64,000 nucleotides of DNA from Nectonema munidae (Eukaryota; Nematomorpha; Nectonematoida; Nectonematidae), in NCBI GenBank assembly GCA_030549495.1, contig JAUIRK010000898.1, positions 62,001-126,000 of the forward strand, in the 5' to 3' direction. The notes beneath the pieces were generated by a model. That model searched no databases, was not told where the DNA came from, and saw only the letters and a program-made list of their open reading frames with translations. Within the stretch, counting starts at the first letter, position 1. Every line of letters starts with the position of its first letter. Positions 34,745-64,000 of the stretch are shown piece by piece. A program made the position numbers and the translations under genes.

Positions 34745-35305
34745 AATAGCAAACTATTTTTTCCATTTATTTTTGAATTTTTGTTTTATTGTAGTAAAAC
34801 TATATGAAAGAGTATGTCAAATTTTGTTTAGTTTTGATGACAACAAAAATTTTCTTAATGGAAAAACTTTGCTTTTGATAGACGTCAAAAATATTGATTC
34901 GGTATGAACGCGTCCCATAGCTACAGAAAATACAACAAAAAAACAAAATAATTTTTTGTTCTTTCCCATAGCGAACCTACTCTAAAAAATATGTCAAGTT
35001 TGGGGCGGTTTTTTTGTAAATTAATTTTTTTTGAGGAGAAAAATGGAAATTTAGTTTTAAGTGGAAATGTCGATTCAACATGAACGTGTCTTATGGGTAC
35101 AGAAAAAACAACTAAATAATCAAAAATTTCCTTTTTCCGTATACTTTTTCATTTTATTGTTATATGGAAGCAAGTCTACTAGAAAAAATATGTCAAGTTT
35201 AAGGGGGTTATTTTTAGAAACAAAACTTTTTTCGAAGGGAAAAATGGAAATTTAGGTATAAAAAGGCTCGAAAAATGTCGATTCGACATGAACGTGTCCT
35301 AGGGG
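34745..35305. repeat. Three diverged subterminal repeat units of piggyBac 1
   Basis: Units end with GATTCGGTATGAACGCGTCC (34895), GATTCAACATGAACGTGTCT (35072) and GATTCGACATGAACGTGTCC (35280), spaced 176 and about 208 bp. Each is preceded by an ATGTCAA.TTT and a GAAAAA-TGG stretch. The last unit runs into the terminal repeat and TTAA. Confidence 0.85.
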
Positions 35306-35329
35306 TTAAACCTATTTCTTTACAATCTT

Positions 35330-36340
35330 TTTGTTTATAAGATTTTTCTATAGTTTTCGTTTGGAATTCAAAAAGAAATGTATCCACAAAGAGAGGAATA
35401 AAAGGACTGCAGCATTTAAGTGACACAAGATGGTGGTGTCGAGCAACATCTTGTAAGAATGCACTTGAGTGCTTAGATTGCCTGATAAAGCTTTTAGATG
35501 ACATTTCATTAGATGATACTGGCGCTCGAGCTGTTACTGCCCTTCGTTTAATTATCCAAATTAATGTAGAATTTGTTTATTTATTGATTTTTTCGGATAT
35601 TCTTGGGAAGATTCTAAAAGTATCCAAACAATTACAAACTAAGGAAGCACATCTTGGAAAAGCTGTCAACTTAATTCATTGTCTTCGCCAAATGTTTATT
35701 GATTTAAAATCTACAGATTTGAACCTTCAATATAGTGATAAAGTGAGAAAAGTTTGTAAATTGTGCAGCATCAATCAAATTAAAACAAAAACGTAAAAGA
35801 GCTAAAAAGTATGATGATTTTGTTGTGTCCGAACCAACTGGACAGGTTTAATTCAGAAAACCACTACATTGGAACTATCAACAAAATTCTCAATTGCTTA
35901 GTAGTTGAATTAGACCGACGATTTTTTAAAGATTCCAACACATTTTCTATTGTATTTCAGCACTGTGTCCAGAAAGTGAAACTTTTTTATGTGAAGAATA
36001 TTTAAAACTGTTTGCAACTACTTACTCGGTGAATGTTAACGAATTGCATCATGAAATAGCATTAGTAAAAAAGTTATTTTTAAAGGAACCAAAATCACGA
36101 TCATCTTTAGTAGATTTTCTCACATTCATTTCTTCATATAAAGCTGCATTCGATTGTTTGTACAGGTTACTCCTTATATCTGTAACCTAACCAGCTACAA
36201 GTGCCTCGTGTGAGAGGAGAACCTTTTCAAAGATGAAATTAGTTAAAACTTTTCTCAGAAATTCCATGATAAGTAGAAGATTGAGTGATATATTTTGTTG
36301 ATGAATTTGATAGTCGACATGATAATTTTCGAATTAAGCT
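35330..36340 (+). pseudogene. hAT transposase C-terminal half (ZMYM1-like), broken
   Basis: Plus-strand frames read GLQHLSDTRWWCRATSCKNA, INVEFVYLLIFSDILGKILK, VSKQLQTKEAHLGKAVNLIH, and near 36190 PATSASCERRTFSKMKLVKT followed by FLRNSMISRRLSD. This is the order DTRW, then SK.LQSKDLDL, then the hAT dimerisation motif in ZMYM1-type hAT proteins. The frame changes at least three times and the N-terminal zinc finger is absent. Confidence 0.8.
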
Positions 36341-36507
36341 GCATTGAAAATTTTAAATTTGTTTTTTATAAATAAACATTTTTTGTTTTTAGAGTGTTTC
36401 AGTGATTGTAAATACAAAGCTAAAAAAGTAAAATTTTTCAAAAATTATGAAAATATTTTTTAAGCCCCCCCCCTGCTTAATGATATACTAAGTCATTATT
36501 TAAATGA

Positions 36508-36806
36508 CTACTCGACAGTTTTATCTCCTAATCTTATTGAAATAAAGTTTTGAGCAGAATTAAAGTTTTTGTTTTGTTTAATTAGCACAAGATAATTGTT
36601 TTTTAGTTTTTTGTGGCACGGCCATACATTTTTCCATGAAAAACTTACAACTCTTTTCCATAATTTGTGTATAGACAATGCATTTCTAATATAATACAGT
36701 GCATTCATTCCATGCAATGTCATGTTTATGTAAGTTTCTCTATGGAGGCCATCTAAAACTTGATTCTCAAAGGTATCTATCACTCAAAAAAGGTTGAGAA
36801 CTCCTG
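36508..36806 (-). mobile_element. Short hAT-type remnant with TIR-like end
   Basis: The right edge AAAAAAGGTTGAGAACTCCTG is the reverse of a hAT terminus of CAG..GTTCTCAACCTTTTTT type. The 91-codon minus-strand open frame (36508-36783) has no confident domain. The left end was not found. Confidence 0.4.
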
Positions 36807-36956
36807 ATTTAATGGAAGGAAATTGCTTAAAATTATATTCTAGTCATTTCTATACTTTTTAAAACATTTAAATGAACTTACGTTTGTAATTCAACATGAT
36901 TTTATTATTTGTATCTTATTTAATTTTTTTTTAAAAGATTTATCTTTTATTTCTAG

Positions 36957-61017
<24,061 letters not shown>

Positions 61018-61354
61018 GTATTCCTTTTATCTACGCGCTCACATCATCCTTTCTCGAAAATGAAGATCTTTTTGACATCTTTTCTTCGCTGTTTCACACT
61101 TCAATTCAATGATTGGCTAATACCAGTGATGGATTTCAGCAAAAAATTAGGGGAAAGGCGCTTTAAGTTCCTGGGCTTATATATTATATTGTTTAAAAGA
61201 CCTAAATATCTAGGGAGAGAGAGAGGGCCGACACCCAATAACAATCAAAAATATGTAATTTTATGCCAACTTGTTTGTTGAGTGATAAATACATTGTTAA
61301 TACATATTTAAGCAATAGAGACCAATGCAATTAATTATTTTTTATTAATGTGAG

Positions 61355-61590
61355 GTATTTTGTGTATTTGCACAATTTACCAATCTCTGACGATGTGGTG
61401 GCAAATCGAAGATGTAATTTTCCTCTTTTGTGGATCAATTTTCCTTGTACATAAGGGAGTGAGATTTACTACAATCTCCTGTGAACTTATAGTATCCAAA
61501 AATTTCATGGCGAATCCATTGGTTCTACGTGTCATTGAGGATGTTTTTTTACTTGTCTGGCCACACAGTTTAGAAGTATCAAGGTGAAAC
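61355..61590 (+). CDS. GPR89: Possible GPHR terminal exon
   Basis: In one frame after an AG at 61353-61354, TMWWQIEDVIFLFCGSIFLV then HKG resembles the human C-terminal FYHRWFDVIFLVSALSSILFLYLAHK. The phase does not join simply to the preceding exon and the open frame runs past the usual C-terminus to 61587, so this is tentative. Confidence 0.35.
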
Positions 61591-61974
61591 CTCTCTATCA
61601 ATTTGAAATATTTTTCTCTAATTTGTTTCAAAAGTTATTGGACATACTGGTCATGACAAAATGTTCACAAACTCTGAGCAAACACAACTAGTTATGCAGT
61701 GTCACTTACATGTGTGGTTTCGTCAAGAGTTGCTGCACAACTATTTATCAGGGCATAAAATGTTAAAAAAATTCGATGAATGTATTCGTTTTTTTTATGT
61801 TATAAACAGGGCGAACAATTTTTGACCTAAACACTTTTGATTTTTTGCCTTTTGAAATTTTGACTTTTAAACGTAAAAACTTGAAATTTTTTACCTAAAT
61901 TTTTTTTTGAAAATATCCCAATTTATATATCATCAGAAACAAATTTTTTTATTGCATACTAATTGCTGAATATA

Positions 61975-63094
61975 TTAGCACGAAAGAATAAAAAATAAAC
62001 GTTCACACATTTGAATTGAAATAAAACAACGTATATTTAATGATATTTTTGGATCGAAGTTTCGATCTTTACATAAAAGTTTGTTTAACATTGAAAATGA
62101 ACGTTCAACTGAAGTAGTTGTAGATGGACATTTGTGTAAAAGTAAGAATTCACTGGGTGAAATAAGACAGATTTCTATACGCATGATTTTTGGAATATCA
62201 CTTTTTTCAAATATTTGTTAATTCCACAAACGTCCTGTCCAAAACTTAATTCTTGTAAGATTTTGTAAGCGTCTTGAATTGAAAAATACGATGTTTGTGA
62301 TTTCTCGACGATATGAGCCAGTTTCAAATAGTTTTGTTCAATTATAAAAAGCTGTTTAGTCAAATTCGCATTATTGACACTATTTTTGGCCCTTTGAACC
62401 AGAATACCGCCAAGACTCTTGAAATTGTTAACAATTTCTCGGACGTGACACAGGTTCTTTGCGTAGTAAGATGCTGCTTTTAGCCAGGTCGCCCAACGCG
62501 TAACGACAGAACAAGGTGGAAATCCTATCGACTTAAAAAGATTTTTACTATTCAAGCTTTCATCGATAGCTTCACAGTTGATCAAAAAGGCTTTTTCATG
62601 TTGATCAATTGACCCAATTAAGGTATAACAAAAAATTGAGTGCTTGTCTGTCTTTTATCAATTATCACAAAAATCGATTTGTTTGTCAAATGTGCTTTCA
62701 AATTGTTAAGTTTTCTTCAGCAAGTTTATTTAAAACTAATCTGCTTGCTGATACTGAAGGTAAATTATACCCTATCCTATACTTTCAAAAAAAGCGCATA
62801 GACGGATGCGAGATTTTGTGAAGAGGAATATTGGATTTCAAATACGAAACAACAAATCTCAAAAAAATGTTTTGTTTTGTAAAATTTTAATGGACGAACT
62901 ACTGGAAATCGAAACCAACAGGTTCTCTGTTTTTGGTTGGCTCGGTGACTTTCTATAAAAAACCCTTTTTCATGTTTAACATTCAATTTGCATAATTTTC
63001 AAAACAAATTTTTGTTCAAGATTTCAAATTCATTGGAATATTTAGAAACCAAAGTTCTATTTTTCAATGTGTCCGATTTTGCAATTTTAGGCAT
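61975..63094 (-). pseudogene. hAT transposase (CGGBP1-like type), broken
   Basis: From MPKIAKSDTLKNRTLVSKYS at 63094 the minus strand reads NEFEIL..KLCKLNVKHEKGFFIESH (CGGBP1/BED-like N-terminal finger with one Cys pair degraded), LINCEAIDESLNS, IGFPPCSVVTRWATWLKAAS, YYAKNLCHVREIVNNF, and finally TTTSVERSFSMLNKLLCKDR, the hAT dimerisation motif. The order and spacing fit the short hAT proteins related to CGG-repeat-binding protein. Stops break it in at least three places. Terminal repeats were not identified. Confidence 0.8.
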
Positions 63095-64000
63095 ACTTAG
63101 AATAGAAAAGGTTGCTATTTGTTTCATCTAAAGTAAAATATAAGATTTATTGCGTAGTCGTATATAGTTTTAAATAAAATAATTTTAATGGGATCAATAG
63201 AAAATACGCATAAAATAGTTCAGATTCTGAAGCATGTCCATGGAAAAATATAATTACAGAAAAAATGAAATAAAGTATTAAAAAATTAATTTTGATTTTC
63301 TGTATATAAATCAAATCTTAAAACTATTCTGGATTATATTGAAAAAAAAATTTTTTATTTAAATTAAACATTTTGAACTAACAAATAAAAATAGAATAAT
63401 AAAGACTGAAAAATATAATTTACCTCAACAAAATAAAGCGCGGGTACTCTAAAAGAAACCAACTTTACCATAAATTTAAATTTACTTTAATCAAAGACAA
63501 TAAGATAGATTCCGAATAAACAAATATGGAATTACGGTAAAAACCAAGATCAAGATTTACTTCAATCAAGGCACTTCAATTAAAAATAAATTTAAAAATA
63601 TAAGAAAAAGACTTGAAAATCAAACAAAATTCAAGAATATAATAATGTCGATTTTAGAATAAAATTTTTAATGTATAAAAAAGCTCTGCTCATTGATAAA
63701 AATTGTTGAAAAAAGTGAGCTCAATACCTTATTGCTATTTTTAATGGTCAGTATGTTTTTATGCGTATTTTACCTTTAAAATGGCATTAAAAAATAAAAG
63801 TGAACTTCAAGACAAATGTGTGGAAAACTTAGAGAGTAGTTTTACTTGAAATTTATATAAGCTGTATATAATCCTTTATATATCACTATGTTAAATTTTA
63901 ATTCAATTTATAAATAAACTTGGAAGTAATTTATATGCGTATTTTCCCATGCTATTTTTATTATGTAACTTACTTGTTGTGCTAAACAAAACTTGAAAAA
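63095..64000. other. Nothing recognised
   Basis: AT-rich, without ORFs or repeats of note. Confidence 0.5.

Larger units (their letters stand above)
31594..35305 (-). mobile_element. piggyBac element 1, with TTAA flanks and subterminal repeats
   Basis: TTAA at 31590-31593 and 35306-35309 bracket ends CCCTTAGGACA (left) and CCCCTAGGACA (right, reverse complement). Minus-strand transposase remnants fill 31725-33650. A TTCGACATGAATGTGT motif near the left end (31651) recurs three times near the right end. The transposase is broken, so the element is inactive on its own. Confidence 0.85.
31225..36480 (+). mobile_element. hAT-like element (ZMYM1-type) carrying a nested piggyBac
   Basis: The left end may be CAGTGACGGTTTTAAAGGGG at 31233. 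On the right, hAT coding remnants run to about 36340 and a possible end (CCCCCCCCCTG, reverse CAGGGGGGGGGC) lies near 36465. The piggyBac at 31594-35305 splits it at a TTAA. The two ends are inferred from hAT-style G-rich termini and no 8-bp duplication is visible, so the exact limits are weak; the nesting is an inference. Confidence 0.45.

Noticed and set aside
61377-61631. 84-codon minus-strand ORF considered as part of the hAT at 62-63 kb
   Set aside because: It lies beyond the hAT C-terminal motif and shows no hAT signature; the plus strand fits GPHR better.

Overview
The window is AT-rich animal DNA with spliced host genes embedded in many transposable elements. The two recognised host genes, long TE-filled introns mixed with very short (about 50-65 bp) introns, LINEs with microsatellite tails, and piggyBac and hAT debris all point to an invertebrate metazoan. 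An arthropod, possibly a copepod-like crustacean, is my best guess from style alone; the species cannot be fixed from the sequence.

Region by region. (1) 1-12957, minus strand: a glycogen debranching enzyme gene (AGL). Thirteen coding exons can be placed from the start codon at 12957 down to 2406, and all junctions I could test keep the reading frame. About 430 C-terminal residues must lie beyond the left edge. One coding break is visible near 5030. Its introns hold a 400-bp DNA element with target-site duplications, a SINE, a MER-type hAT remnant, a 320-bp tandem duplication and a hAT fragment. (2) 13000-17450: mostly empty AT-rich DNA with one hAT fragment. (3) 17452-20862, plus strand: a LINE with an uninterrupted 946-codon endonuclease/reverse transcriptase ORF. 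(4) 20870-31220: decayed DNA, SINE copies, a decayed RNase H-bearing LINE (minus), a homopolymer block, a 1044-bp foldback element with a perfect 87-bp-arm palindrome, and a truncated LINE tail. (5) 31230-36810: an apparent nest, a piggyBac element (31594-35305, TTAA on both sides) lying inside hAT-like DNA. (6) 36957-61017 (perhaps to about 61460), plus strand: a Golgi pH regulator (GPHR/GPR89) gene. Ten coding exons were identified; nearly all phases fit. Its introns carry a 725-bp hAT, two related minus-strand LINEs (40470-46183), a very long (AC)n tract, a decayed piggyBac (47700-48800), a SINE, a 336-bp hAT MITE with perfect 8-bp duplications, and a piggyBac with matching ends (56927-59289). 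(7) 61375-64000: a decayed CGGBP1-like hAT transposase (minus) and featureless AT-rich DNA.

The two host genes are divergently oriented (AGL leftward, GPHR rightward), with about 24 kb between their nearest coding exons. They are functionally unrelated: AGL is a cytosolic glycogen enzyme and GPHR a multi-pass Golgi/ER membrane protein. The rest is a layered record of transposition. No retroviral, LTR or Polinton-like element, CRISPR array, rRNA or functional tRNA was recognised.
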